Part shown: positions 8,304 through 16,979 of the stretch, in pieces | How positions within the stretch are numbered: position 1 is the first letter of the stretch | How the letters are laid out: each line of letters opens with the position of its first letter | Source: Rhizobium sp. Leaf371 | GTDB taxonomy: Bacteria; Pseudomonadota; Alphaproteobacteria; Rhizobiales; Rhizobiaceae | NCBI RefSeq assembly: GCF_001424045.1 | Contig: NZ_LMQB01000012.1 | Coordinates: forward strand, 417,637-481,636 | Direction: 5' to 3' | Length of the DNA stretch: 64,000 bases | Position numbers and translations under genes: made by a program | Notes under the pieces: generated by a model | Told to the model about the DNA's origin: nothing | The model's database searches: none | The model's input: the letters and a program-made list of their open reading frames with translations, nothing else

Positions 8304-8326
8304 CTTGTTACCATGGTCTTAACAAG
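8304..8326. promoter_or_regulatory. inverted repeat, possible operator of the 89-aa gene
   Basis: CTTGTTA (8304-8310) and TAACAAG (8320-8326) form a perfect 7-bp inverted repeat with a 9-bp spacer that itself contains CCATGG. It lies 46-68 bp upstream of ATG 8258 on the minus strand, in the AT-richest part of this interval. A second short palindrome (AGACT-AGC-AGTCT) abuts it at 8325-8337. The spacing fits a dimeric regulator site or a promoter-proximal hairpin; the binding factor is unknown. Confidence 0.45.
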
Positions 8327-8382
8327 ACTAGCAGTCTTTTACCGAAACGACACGGCCCGTTCGAAAAAAGGTTAACGGACAC

Positions 8383-8895
8383 CTAATTTCCAAAGCGCGA
8401 GACGATTTCGGCGGCCAGTGTTGCCCCTTCGTCACGGTAGCGTTTGTCGGCCAGCACAGCACTCGGCGTGCAGCTTGTGTAGACCGCAGCAAAACTACGG
8501 TAACCCCTGTTGAAGGCGGCGGTAAGGCGCGCTTTGCGATCGGCCTCCGCGCCGGCCTCCCGGTCGATCAGCGCCTGCATGTCGGATCGCCAGTCCGCAG
8601 CGCCTGCATCGGCACACAGCGTCCGCAGATAGGTGACGGAACCGACGATCTCCGCCATGCGCAACAACCGCGCATCATAGGGCGCAGGCTTTGCCGCCGG
8701 GGCTTCCGGGGCAGGCAACGGCGCGGTTTGGGCGAGCGCAAAGGGCATCGGCAAGCCGAGAAGCAGGAGGCCTGCAAGGGCGGCGCGCGAGGGGACGACA
8801 GAGCGCAAACGAAGAACGAAGCGCGAGGGATGAGCGAGAGTCATGCCGGCGAAAATGCCGGATTTCGTCGATTTCGCAAGCCCCGGCCGCCTCAT
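8383..8895 (-). CDS. TIGR02301 (DUF2385) family secreted protein
   Basis: Uncharacterised family found in Alphaproteobacteria. The 170-aa product has a hydrophobic signal segment (ALAGLLLLGLPMPFALAQ) and a conserved mature domain with LLRMAEIVGSVTYLRTLC, FNRGYRSFAAVYTSC and a final alanine-rich helix; two cysteines could form a disulfide in the periplasm. The start at 8895 overlaps the NUDIX stop as ATGA, suggesting coupling; an internal ATG at 8844 would give a more usual signal peptide n-region. Function unknown. Confidence 0.82.
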   Translation of the reverse strand: MRRPGLAKSTKSGIFAGMTLAHPSRFVLRLRSVVPSRAALAGLLLLGLPMPFALAQTAPLPAPEAPAAKPAPYDARLLRMAEIVGSVTYLRTLCADAGAADWRSDMQALIDREAGAEADRKARLTAAFNRGYRSFAAVYTSCTPSAVLADKRYRDEGATLAAEIVSRFGN

Positions 8896-9344
8896 GAGGT
8901 CCGCAACGCTTCCAGCCTCGCGATGCAGTCGCGCACGCTCGGCGGGGCCGGCAGCGCGGCGATCTCGTCCGCAGTGAACCAGCCGAGGCTCGCCGCATCG
9001 TCTCCCGCCACGGCCTCCGCGTCGCTATCCGCCTCGACGCGGAACACCGAGAGGAAGAAGTGCCGGCCGCCCGCGCCATCCGCCCTGTCGGCCGGCAGGT
9101 CGTAGGTGGCAAAAAGCTGCGGTGCCGAGCCGGAAAGGCCGGTCTCCTCCAGCAATTCCCGCACGGCTGTCTCCGCCGGCGTCTCTCCCGGCTCCGCCCT
9201 TCCGCCGGGAAAGGCGTACATCTCCGCAGACGGCGGCTTGGAGCGGCGCACGAGCAGGTAGCGCCCGTCGCGTACGACGATCGCCGACGAAGCAAGGGCG
9301 GGAGAGGGCGTGGGGGACGGGGCGGGCGGTGGAGAGGCAGTCAT
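8892..9344 (-). CDS. NUDIX hydrolase
   Basis: Pyrophosphohydrolase of nucleoside diphosphate-linked compounds, 150 aa. The Nudix box is intact: GGRAEPGETPAETAVRELLE followed by ETGL, with all catalytic glutamates present, in contrast to the degenerate box in nadQ. The N-terminal 17 residues are a Pro/Ser/Ala-rich tail of low complexity. It is divergent from the SRAP peptidase gene and coupled to the TIGR02301 gene downstream. Substrate cannot be predicted; MutT/ADP-ribose type is possible. Confidence 0.88.
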   Translation of the reverse strand: MTASPPPAPSPTPSPALASSAIVVRDGRYLLVRRSKPPSAEMYAFPGGRAEPGETPAETAVRELLEETGLSGSAPQLFATYDLPADRADGAGGRHFFLSVFRVEADSDAEAVAGDDAASLGWFTADEIAALPAPPSVRDCIARLEALRTS

Positions 9345-9480
9345 GGTGGTTCCGTTCTGGCGTTGTGTGCGAATCGATCCTACATCAGCGAGCGGGGTCG
9401 GTGCGATCCGATGCGGAACGCATCGTCGCCGGCAGTGGATGAGGGCTGTTTCGGTCGCCCATCACGGGGAGAACCAAACC

Positions 9481-10287
9481 ATGTGCGGACGTTTTGCCCT
9501 GACGGTCACGCCCGAGGAACTCGAGGAGGCGCTCGCCGTCATCGAGGCCGGCGATTTCCCGCCGCGCTACAATATCGCGCCGACGCAGCCGATCCTCGTC
9601 GTCACCGCCGCCGACCGCACGGACCCCCGCAGCAATGCGCCGCCGCGCCGCGTCGCGCTGGTGCGCTGGGGCTTCCTGCCGGGCTGGGTCAAGGATCCTA
9701 ACGATTTTCCGCTTCTCCTGAACGCCCGCGCCGAGACGGCGATCGAGAAGGCCTCGTTCCGCGCCGCCATGCGTCACCGCCGCGTCCTCGTGCCCGCCTC
9801 GGGCTTTTACGAATGGCGGCGTCATCCGAAGGAAAGCGGCCTGCCGTCGCAAGCCTACTGGATCCGGCCGAAAGCCGGCGGCATCGTCTCGTTTGGCGGA
9901 TTGATGGAAACCTGGGCGTCGGCCGATGGCTCCGAGATGGATACGGGGGCGATCCTGACGACGCGCGCCAATGCGGCGATGTCCTTCATCCACGATCGCA
10001 TGCCCGTGATCATCCGCCCGGAAAATTTCGAGCGCTGGCTCGATTGCAAGACGCAGGAACCGCGCGACGTCGCCGACCTGATGGTGCCGGCCGACGACGA
10101 TCTCTTCGAGTTCGTGCCGGTGTCCGATGCCGTCAACAAGGTCGCCAACACGACGCCGGATATCCAGGCGCCGGTCGTCGCCCCGACCGACGCGGCATCC
10201 AAAACAGCCGGAAAGCCCGGTGGTCATAAGGCGGATCCGGAACCGTCGCCCGACAAGGGCGACGGTCCTCAGCTGTCAATGTTCTGA
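9481..10287 (+). CDS. SOS response-associated peptidase (SRAP/HMCES-YedK family)
   Basis: DNA-repair protein that forms a thiazolidine crosslink with abasic sites in single-stranded DNA. The 268-aa product begins MCGRFAL, so Cys2 becomes the catalytic N-terminus after methionine removal, which fixes the start at 9481. Other family motifs are NIAPTQP, LLNARAET, GFYEW and FIHDRMPVI with the catalytic histidine. A low-complexity charged tail of about 40 residues (after TPDIQAPVVAP) follows the catalytic domain. The gene is divergent from the NUDIX gene, with 136 bp between them. Confidence 0.92.
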   Translation: MCGRFALTVTPEELEEALAVIEAGDFPPRYNIAPTQPILVVTAADRTDPRSNAPPRRVALVRWGFLPGWVKDPNDFPLLLNARAETAIEKASFRAAMRHRRVLVPASGFYEWRRHPKESGLPSQAYWIRPKAGGIVSFGGLMETWASADGSEMDTGAILTTRANAAMSFIHDRMPVIIRPENFERWLDCKTQEPRDVADLMVPADDDLFEFVPVSDAVNKVANTTPDIQAPVVAPTDAASKTAGKPGGHKADPEPSPDKGDGPQLSMF

Positions 10288-10331
10288 CTGTCCGGCCGCA
10301 GCGACCGGATCGGCTTTGCCGCTGCGCGCGA

Positions 10332-10508
10332 TCAGTGCTCGCGCCAGTCGCGGGCGCGATCCGAAACCTTCGCCGTCTCCGCCGCTGCCTTGGGCTTCTG
10401 ATGCAGGGCCGCGGCGGCCACGGCCTTCAGGCCGAGCGGGCGATAGCGGTCGATCAGCGTCTCGTTCTTGGCAGCGGTCTCGGCCGTGTCCGTCTTGCGT
10501 TCCGTCAT
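10332..10508 (-). CDS. small hypothetical protein (58 aa)
   Basis: Small gene found by reading the minus strand after the SRAP gene. The product begins MTERKTDTAETAAKNETLID, continues RYRPLGLKAVAAAALHQK and ends SDRARDWREH. It is highly charged, helical and without a membrane segment. A strong AAGGAGAGAG ribosome-binding site lies just before ATG 10508, which is the main argument that it is real. It is convergent with the SRAP gene, 44 bp apart. Function unknown. Confidence 0.65.
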   Translation of the reverse strand: MTERKTDTAETAAKNETLIDRYRPLGLKAVAAAALHQKPKAAAETAKVSDRARDWREH

Positions 10509-10832
10509 GTCACTCTCTCCTTAAAATCATTTCCGTCCCGGATCGGGTCCCGCTTGGCCGAACATGCAACCTGCAGGACCTCGTTCGTTCCGGGAGATTC
10601 GAGCTTCTCTTGCGTTGTCCCCGCAAGCCCGACTCTCCTGGAAATCTGTGGTTTTCAAGCGGTTCAATCATGACAAATTAATGACCTTCCTGCGAGCTTT
10701 TTGCGCGGAAAAGCATGCTGCAACGCCACGAGATTCATGCTGCAATGCAACCGGACGGGGCGCCGCGCCGGCCACCTGTGCCGTCCGGTGCGGGGCCTTG
10801 ACCCAAAGGACGAGAACGGCGATAAAGCCGCC

Positions 10833-10877
10833 ATGAAAACGGAAACCTGCATTCTCTGCGGCTCGATCATTCGCTAG
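10833..10877 (+). CDS. candidate leader peptide 1 of cysS (14 aa, two Cys codons)
   Basis: Mini-ORF reading MKTETCILCGSIIR, with cysteine codons at positions 6 and 9, ending in TAG at 10875. The stop overlaps the 5' arm of the hairpin at 10873-10891. A cysteine-rich short ORF followed by a hairpin upstream of the cysteinyl-tRNA synthetase gene is what an attenuator would look like, but its ribosome-binding site is weak. It could instead be part of a decayed zinc-ribbon gene (see 10960-11019). Confidence 0.3.
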   Translation: MKTETCILCGSIIR

Positions 10878-10891
10878 CGCTTCGCGCTGGC
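10873..10891 (+). promoter_or_regulatory. hairpin in cysS leader
   Basis: GCTAGCG (10873-10879) pairs with CGCTGGC (10885-10891), one G-U pair included, around a CTTCG loop. A pyrimidine-rich stretch (CCTCTTCCGTTTCGTCTCC) follows but there is no clean U tract, so it is not a canonical terminator. It coincides with the stop of the first mini-ORF, where a ribosome would influence its folding. Confidence 0.4.
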
Positions 10892-10959
10892 CTCTTCCGT
10901 TTCGTCTCCTTACCCAAGACCAAGATGACAACGCGAAGGCCGGCCGGCCAGCGCGCGTG

Positions 10960-11019
10960 ATGTGCGCACTCTGCGGCGGCCATCCGCCGCTCTGGAACAA
11001 CGTGACGACGACGACGTAA
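10960..11019 (+). CDS. candidate leader peptide 2 of cysS (19 aa, CALCG motif)
   Basis: Mini-ORF reading [19 protein letters not shown], stop at 11017-11019, 34 bp before cysS. It repeats the C-x-L-C-G pattern of the first mini-ORF; 12 of 15 bases match between the two Cys-codon segments. The same frame is open back to 10837 without an earlier ATG, so this may be either a regulatory peptide or the second CxxC knuckle of a frameshifted small zinc-ribbon gene. No good ribosome-binding site is visible. Confidence 0.3.
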   Translation: MCALCGGHPPLWNNVTTTT

Positions 11020-11053
11020 AGACAAACGACAGGAAGACGGGGAGACGATACGC

Positions 11054-12511
11054 ATGACGGACGTGCCGGCACTGAGGCTCTACAACACGCTGACGCGCGA
11101 AAAGGCCGTGTTTGCGCCGATCGATGCCGACAATGTCCGTCTCTATGTCTGCGGCCCGACCGTCTACGACTTCGCGCATATCGGCAATGCCCGCCCGGTC
11201 ATTGTCTTCGACGTCCTGTTCCGCCTGCTGCGCCATCTCTATGGCGAGGCGAACGTGACCTATGTCCGCAACATCACCGACGTCGACGACAAGATCAACG
11301 CGCGTGCGCTCCGCGATTTTCCGGAGCTGCCGCTCAACGCTGCCATACGGGCCGTGACCGAGAAGACCGAAACGCAGTTCCTGGAGGACGCCCGCGCCCT
11401 CGGGTCGCTGGAGCCGACCGTCCAGCCACGCGCCACCGAGAACATCGCGGAGATGATCACGATCATCGACGCGCTGATCGCACGCGGGCATGCCTATGTC
11501 GCGGCCGGCGAGGTGCTGTTCGACACGACCTCGATGGCCGATTACGGCGCGCTTTCGCATCGCAACCTCGACGAACAGCAGGCCGGTGCCCGCATTGCGG
11601 TCGATGCGCACAAGAAGAGCCCCGGCGATTTCGTCCTGTGGAAGCTCTCCTCCGACAACGAGCCCGGCTGGGAAAGCCCCTGGGGTCGCGGCCGTCCCGG
11701 CTGGCATATCGAGTGCTCCGCCATGAGCCACCGCTATCTCGGCGAAACCTTCGACATTCATGGCGGCGGCCTCGATCTCATCTTCCCGCACCACGAGAAC
11801 GAGATCGCCCAGTCGCGCTGCGCGCACGGCACGAGCGCCATGGCGAACGTCTGGATGCACAACGGCTTCGTGCAGATCGAAGGCCGCAAGATGTCGAAGT
11901 CGGACGGCAATTTCGTCACGATCCACGATCTTCTGCACACGGAAAACTTCGGCGGCCGGCAATGGCCGGGCGAGGTCCTGCGTCTTGCCATGCTGATGAC
12001 CCAATATCGCCAGCCGATCGATTTCAGCCTCAAGCGGCTGGAGGAGGCGCAGGGCATCGTCCATCGCTGGGCGGACGCCAAGGTGCGGGTCGCGGCCCTT
12101 CTGGCCGAACAGCCGGACGCGCCGAACTGGACGCTGCCGCCGGAAAGCTCCGTTCTCGACGATCTCAATCTCTATCCGGTCATCACCGGCATGAACCAGC
12201 TCGCGACCGACGCCGCGAAAGGCGATCTGGCCTCTGCCGCCGCCTTCCTCGGGCACCTCGACCTGATGGGTTTCGAGGCGATCGAGCGTCTGAGCCAGCA
12301 GGCGAGCGATCTCGACCTCGGCCTTGCCGACGAGGACCGGTGGGCCGACGTCAACCAGCGGATCGAGGAGCGGTTGGCACTTCTCAAGGCCAAGAACTTC
12401 ACGGAAGCCGATCGCATCCGCGACGCGCTTCTGACCGACGGCATCCAGCTGAAGGACGGCAAGGACGCGGAGACGGGAGAGCGGGTGACGACCTGGGAGA
12501 TCAAGCGCTAG
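11054..12511 (+). CDS. cysS: cysteinyl-tRNA synthetase
   Basis: Charges tRNA-Cys with cysteine; class I synthetase with a zinc ion for substrate discrimination. The 485-aa product shows [15 protein letters not shown] (zinc Cys and HIGH variant), the zinc-site WHIECSAM and [15 protein letters not shown] segments, and the KMSKS loop ([11 protein letters not shown]). The C-terminal anticodon-binding portion ends VTTWEIKR. The start is ATG 11054 after GGGGAG. It is preceded by an unusually long leader with two cysteine-coding mini-ORFs and followed by a good hairpin terminator. Confidence 0.97.
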   Translation: MTDVPALRLYNTLTREKAVFAPIDADNVRLYVCGPTVYDFAHIGNARPVIVFDVLFRLLRHLYGEANVTYVRNITDVDDKINARALRDFPELPLNAAIRAVTEKTETQFLEDARALGSLEPTVQPRATENIAEMITIIDALIARGHAYVAAGEVLFDTTSMADYGALSHRNLDEQQAGARIAVDAHKKSPGDFVLWKLSSDNEPGWESPWGRGRPGWHIECSAMSHRYLGETFDIHGGGLDLIFPHHENEIAQSRCAHGTSAMANVWMHNGFVQIEGRKMSKSDGNFVTIHDLLHTENFGGRQWPGEVLRLAMLMTQYRQPIDFSLKRLEEAQGIVHRWADAKVRVAALLAEQPDAPNWTLPPESSVLDDLNLYPVITGMNQLATDAAKGDLASAAAFLGHLDLMGFEAIERLSQQASDLDLGLADEDRWADVNQRIEERLALLKAKNFTEADRIRDALLTDGIQLKDGKDAETGERVTTWEIKR

Positions 12512-12537
12512 AAGGCCGCGCGAGGAGAAGCGGCCTT
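12512..12537 (+). terminator. hairpin terminator after cysS
   Basis: AAGGCCGC (12512-12519) and GCGGCCTT (12530-12537) form a perfect 8-bp stem with a 10-base loop directly after the cysS stop codon, followed by GCTTTCTGG. The U tract is short, so efficiency is uncertain. Confidence 0.6.
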
Positions 12538-12751
12538 GCTTTCTGGCGTTGATCGGCATGGAATGAAGGGCAGCAGGAGCGCCGGATCGGCCGGCGAAAC
12601 GCGGCACTGCAGGGTGAATGCGGGAGGAAAGTGCGATGATCTGGCCGTTCATGCAATACGCGCGCTTGACGATTCAGACTGTGAGCGGCCGGCGATATAC
12701 CGCTGACGCAGCAGGCTTTTCCCGTCTCGCGCATCAGAAGAGGACCGGTTC

Positions 12752-13233
12752 ATGACGACGGACGTACACTTCGGCGGTTGCCAGTGCGGTGCCGTGCGCT
12801 TCCGGGCGGAAGGCAGGCTGACCGACGCCTCCATCTGCCATTGCCGCATGTGCCAGAAGGCATTCGGCGCCTATTACGCGCCGCTCGTCTCCGTGCGCGG
12901 AGCGACCTTCGAATGGACGCGCGGCGAACGGAAAACGTTCCGCTCCAGCAATGTCGTGACGCGTGGCTTTTGCGGCGATTGCGGGACGCCGCTGACATAC
13001 GAGGCTCCGGACGGCATGGCGATTGCGAGTGGAGCCTTCGATGATCCCTCCGCCTTTGCGCCCGTCACCCAGTTCGGCACCGAGGCGAAGATCGCATTCG
13101 TCGATCGTCTGCAGGATCTGCCGGGTCATCCGACCGAAGAAGACCTCGATGATGCACCGTTCCTCGATGGTCTCGTGTCCTACCAGCATCCCGACCACGA
13201 GACGGATCAATGGCCGCCGCAGGAGAGACCGCG

Positions 13234-13237
<4 letters not shown>
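12752..13237 (+). CDS. GFA family zinc-binding protein, copy 1
   Basis: Member of the glutathione-dependent formaldehyde-activating enzyme/CENP-V fold family. The 161-aa product has all zinc ligands: GGCQCGAVRF, ICHCRMCQKAFG and FCGDCGTPL. These are small cytoplasmic proteins of mostly unknown substrate; formaldehyde activation is proven only for some. It overlaps the next gene by ATGA and is clearly its paralogue (same order of motifs, SICHCRMCQKAFG shared exactly), so the pair arose by tandem duplication. Confidence 0.9.
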
Positions 13238-14687
<1,450 letters not shown>

Positions 14688-14690
14688 GCC

Positions 14691-16307
14691 ATGAAGCGCG
14701 AGCGCATCTACCTGTTCGACACCACGCTGCGCGACGGCCAGCAGACGCCCGGCGTCGATTTTTCCGTCGAGGACAAGATCGCCATCGCATCGATGCTCGA
14801 TGATTTCGGCATCGATTACGTCGAGGGCGGCTATCCCGGCGCAAACCCGACCGACACCGCCTTCTTTGCCAAGCGCCGCACCCGCAACGCCCGTTTCGTC
14901 GCCTTCGGCATGACCAAGCGCACCGGCGTCTCCGCCGCCAACGATCCGGGGCTGGCCGCACTTCTGCAGTCGGCAAGCGACACGGTCTGTCTCGTGGCGA
15001 AGAGCTGGGACTATCACGTCGCCGTCGCGCTCGGCTGCACCAACGAGGAGAACCTCGACAATATCACGGCCTCCGTGGACGCCGTCGTGGCGAGCGGCCG
15101 CGAGGCCATGGTCGATTGCGAGCACTTCTTCGACGGCTACAAGGCGAACCCCGACTACGCGCTCGCCTGCGCCACGAGCGCGCATGAGGCCGGCGCGCGC
15201 TGGATCGTGCTCTGCGATACCAATGGCGGCACGCAGCCGGAGGAGATCCGCGCCATCGTCGCCTCCGTCATCGCTGCCGGCATCCCCGGCGACCGCCTCG
15301 GCATCCACGCGCACAACGATACGGGGCAGGCGGTCGCCAATTCGCTGGCCGCGGTCGAGGCGGGCGTGCGCCAGATCCAGGGCACGCTCAACGGCATCGG
15401 CGAGCGTTGCGGCAACGCCAATCTCGTCACCCTCATCCCGACGCTCGCGCTGAAGGACGTCTATTCCAGCCGCTTCGAGACGGCCATCGACCTGGACCGC
15501 CTGCAGGAGCTGACCAAGCTGTCCCACGCCTTCGACGAGCTGCTTAACCGCTCGCCCGACCACCAGATGCCCTATGTCGGCGTCTCTGCCTTTGCCACCA
15601 AGGCCGGCATCCACGCCTCCGCGCTTCTCAAGGACCCGCGGACCTACGAGCATGTCACGCCGGAAAGCGTCGGCAACCTGCGCAAGGTCATGGTCTCCGA
15701 CCAGGGCGGCAAGGCCAATTTCATCAACGCCCTGAAGCGTCGCGGCATCGTCGTCGGCAAGGACGATCCGCGGCTCGACAAGCTGATCTCCATCGTCAAG
15801 GAGCGCGAGGCGACCGGCTATGCCTATGAAGGCGCGGATGCGAGCTTCGCCATCCTCGCCCGCCGCACGCTCGGCCACGTGCCCGATTTCTTCCATGTCG
15901 AAAGCTTCCGGGTCATGGTGGAGCGCCGGTTCGACGCCAACGGCCAATTGAAGACCGTGTCGGAAGCCGTCGTCCGCGTGACGATCGACGGCGAAGAGAC
16001 CCTGTCCGTCGCGGAAGGCCACGGCCCGGTCAACGCGCTCGATCTCGCTTTGCGCAAGGATCTCGGCAAGTACCAGCACGAGATTGTTGATCTCGAACTC
16101 GCGGACTACAAGGTCCGCATCCTCAACGGCGGCACCGAGGCCATCACCCGCGTCCTCATCGAATCCACAGACGCCACCGGCGCCCGCTGGTGGACCGTCG
16201 GCGTCTCCGACAACATCATCGACGCCTCCTTCCAGGCTCTGATGGACAGTATCGTGTTCAAGCTCCTGAAGAACCGCGACGGCGCGGTGGCCGCGGCGGC
16301 GGAGTAG
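14691..16307 (+). CDS. cimA: (R)-citramalate synthase
   Basis: Condenses pyruvate and acetyl-CoA to citramalate, a threonine-independent entry to isoleucine synthesis. The 538-aa protein starts with the isopropylmalate synthase-type TIM barrel (DTTLRDGQQTPGVDFS; HAHNDTGQAVANS; GTLNGIGERCGNANL) and ends with a LeuA-type regulatory dimer domain that would bind isoleucine. Long-form CimA/homocitrate-like synthases share this layout; citramalate is the best call but related acyl-CoA substrates cannot be excluded. Its last 50 bp overlap the convergent ParE-type toxin gene. Confidence 0.9.
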   Translation: MKRERIYLFDTTLRDGQQTPGVDFSVEDKIAIASMLDDFGIDYVEGGYPGANPTDTAFFAKRRTRNARFVAFGMTKRTGVSAANDPGLAALLQSASDTVCLVAKSWDYHVAVALGCTNEENLDNITASVDAVVASGREAMVDCEHFFDGYKANPDYALACATSAHEAGARWIVLCDTNGGTQPEEIRAIVASVIAAGIPGDRLGIHAHNDTGQAVANSLAAVEAGVRQIQGTLNGIGERCGNANLVTLIPTLALKDVYSSRFETAIDLDRLQELTKLSHAFDELLNRSPDHQMPYVGVSAFATKAGIHASALLKDPRTYEHVTPESVGNLRKVMVSDQGGKANFINALKRRGIVVGKDDPRLDKLISIVKEREATGYAYEGADASFAILARRTLGHVPDFFHVESFRVMVERRFDANGQLKTVSEAVVRVTIDGEETLSVAEGHGPVNALDLALRKDLGKYQHEIVDLELADYKVRILNGGTEAITRVLIESTDATGARWWTVGVSDNIIDASFQALMDSIVFKLLKNRDGAVAAAAE

Positions 16308-16611
16308 GGCTTTCGTCGGAGATGCGAACATCGCGGCCGTGATGAAAGATGCGAATGATGGTTACCTGCTCGTCCTTCACCTGAAAGACGATGCTGGCCC
16401 GGCGGCGAAAGCCGACCACACGGAGCCCTGGCCGTAGATCTCCCCGTGCGAAACCGCGCTTGGGGAAGAGGGCAAAGCCGAGGCAATAGCCGTGAATGTC
16501 ACGAACGTATTTGAGGGCGATGGTAGACCCGGCGCGCGGTGCGAGATAGTCGAAAAGCTCCGTCAGATCGGCGTTGGCTTCCGGAGTAAACCGGACAGGC
16601 CGATCTGTCAT
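16258..16611 (-). CDS. type II toxin, RelE/ParE family
   Basis: Toxin of a ParDE-like module, 117 aa. The ParE fold is visible in RFTPEANADLTELFDYLAPRAG, ALKYVRDIHGYC, and the closing strands VGFRRRASIVFQVKDEQ and IIRIFHHGRDV. ParE members inhibit DNA gyrase; other members are RelE-like. ParE proteins usually end soon after the HGRD segment, but here a Pro/Arg-rich tail (SPTPPPRPPRRRGSSGA) follows, read antisense to the end of cimA. Its ATG overlaps the antitoxin stop. Confidence 0.85.
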   Translation of the reverse strand: MTDRPVRFTPEANADLTELFDYLAPRAGSTIALKYVRDIHGYCLGFALFPKRGFARGDLRPGLRVVGFRRRASIVFQVKDEQVTIIRIFHHGRDVRISDESPTPPPRPPRRRGSSGA

Positions 16612-16883
16612 GGCTCGTCGTTAAAACTGGACCGGGCGATGTGGTCCTTGATTGCCGCCCAGGAGTCGTCTGCAGTCAGCGCGCGATCTGGATTCCGCTC
16701 AAGAGCATCGACGGTCGGCAGAACCTCGTCCTGCAGCCATGTTTCGAATGCCGCATCTTGTAAGGCGATGGTCATCAGGCCCTCGCGGACGACATCGCTT
16801 TCGCTCGCAAATTCGCCTGAGGCAACCTTCTCCTTCACCAGGGTCGCCATGTCGTCCGGAAGCGTGATGCGAAATGCCTGCAT
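16608..16883 (-). CDS. type II antitoxin, ParD/CC2985 family
   Basis: Antitoxin partner of the downstream toxin, 91 aa. The N-terminal ribbon-helix-helix (MQAFRITLPDDMATLVKEKV, ASGEFASESDVVREGL) would bind DNA and the C-terminal acidic part would wrap the toxin. ATG 16883 follows AGGAGG at ideal spacing; the longer frame to 16928 lacks this. It ends with an ATGA overlap into the toxin gene, the normal antitoxin-first order. A nearby short inverted repeat may be its operator. Confidence 0.87.
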   Translation of the reverse strand: MQAFRITLPDDMATLVKEKVASGEFASESDVVREGLMTIALQDAAFETWLQDEVLPTVDALERNPDRALTADDSWAAIKDHIARSSFNDEP

Positions 16884-16904
16884 GTTCTCGGCCTCCTGAT
16901 GTTC

Positions 16905-16920
16905 CGATGATACTCTATCG
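16905..16920. promoter_or_regulatory. possible operator of the toxin-antitoxin operon
   Basis: CGAT-GATACTCT-ATCG is a 16-bp sequence with 4-bp complementary ends and an internal GATA/TATC symmetry, 22-37 bp upstream of the antitoxin ATG. It overlaps the AT-richest patch of the promoter region. ParD-type antitoxins repress their own promoters by binding such sites; the assignment is by position only. Confidence 0.35.
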
Positions 16921-16979
16921 CATGTCATCTCGAACCGGAATTGGTTTCGCGGCTGACGAGGTCTCGGATGGATTTGGCC

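Larger units (their letters stand above)
10509..11053. other. 545-bp intergenic region before cysS
   Basis: No conventional gene fills this stretch. It holds a near-direct repeat (CATGCTGCAACGC / CATGCTGCAATGC, near 10713 and 10737), the mini-ORF 10833-10877, a hairpin at 10873-10891, a GGCCGGCCGGCC palindrome at 10938-10949, and a second mini-ORF 10960-11019. GACGGGGAGACG directly before ATG 11054 is the cysS ribosome-binding site. The length and structure are unusual for this compact chromosome and suggest a long cysS leader. Confidence 0.5.

Noticed and set aside
10509-11053. T-box or known riboswitch before cysS
   Set aside because: No T-box sequence or specifier-loop architecture is recognisable, and T-boxes are rare outside Gram-positive bacteria.
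12660-12700. TTGACG...GATATA promoter before the first GFA gene
   Set aside because: The spacer is 22 bp, too long for a sigma-70 promoter.
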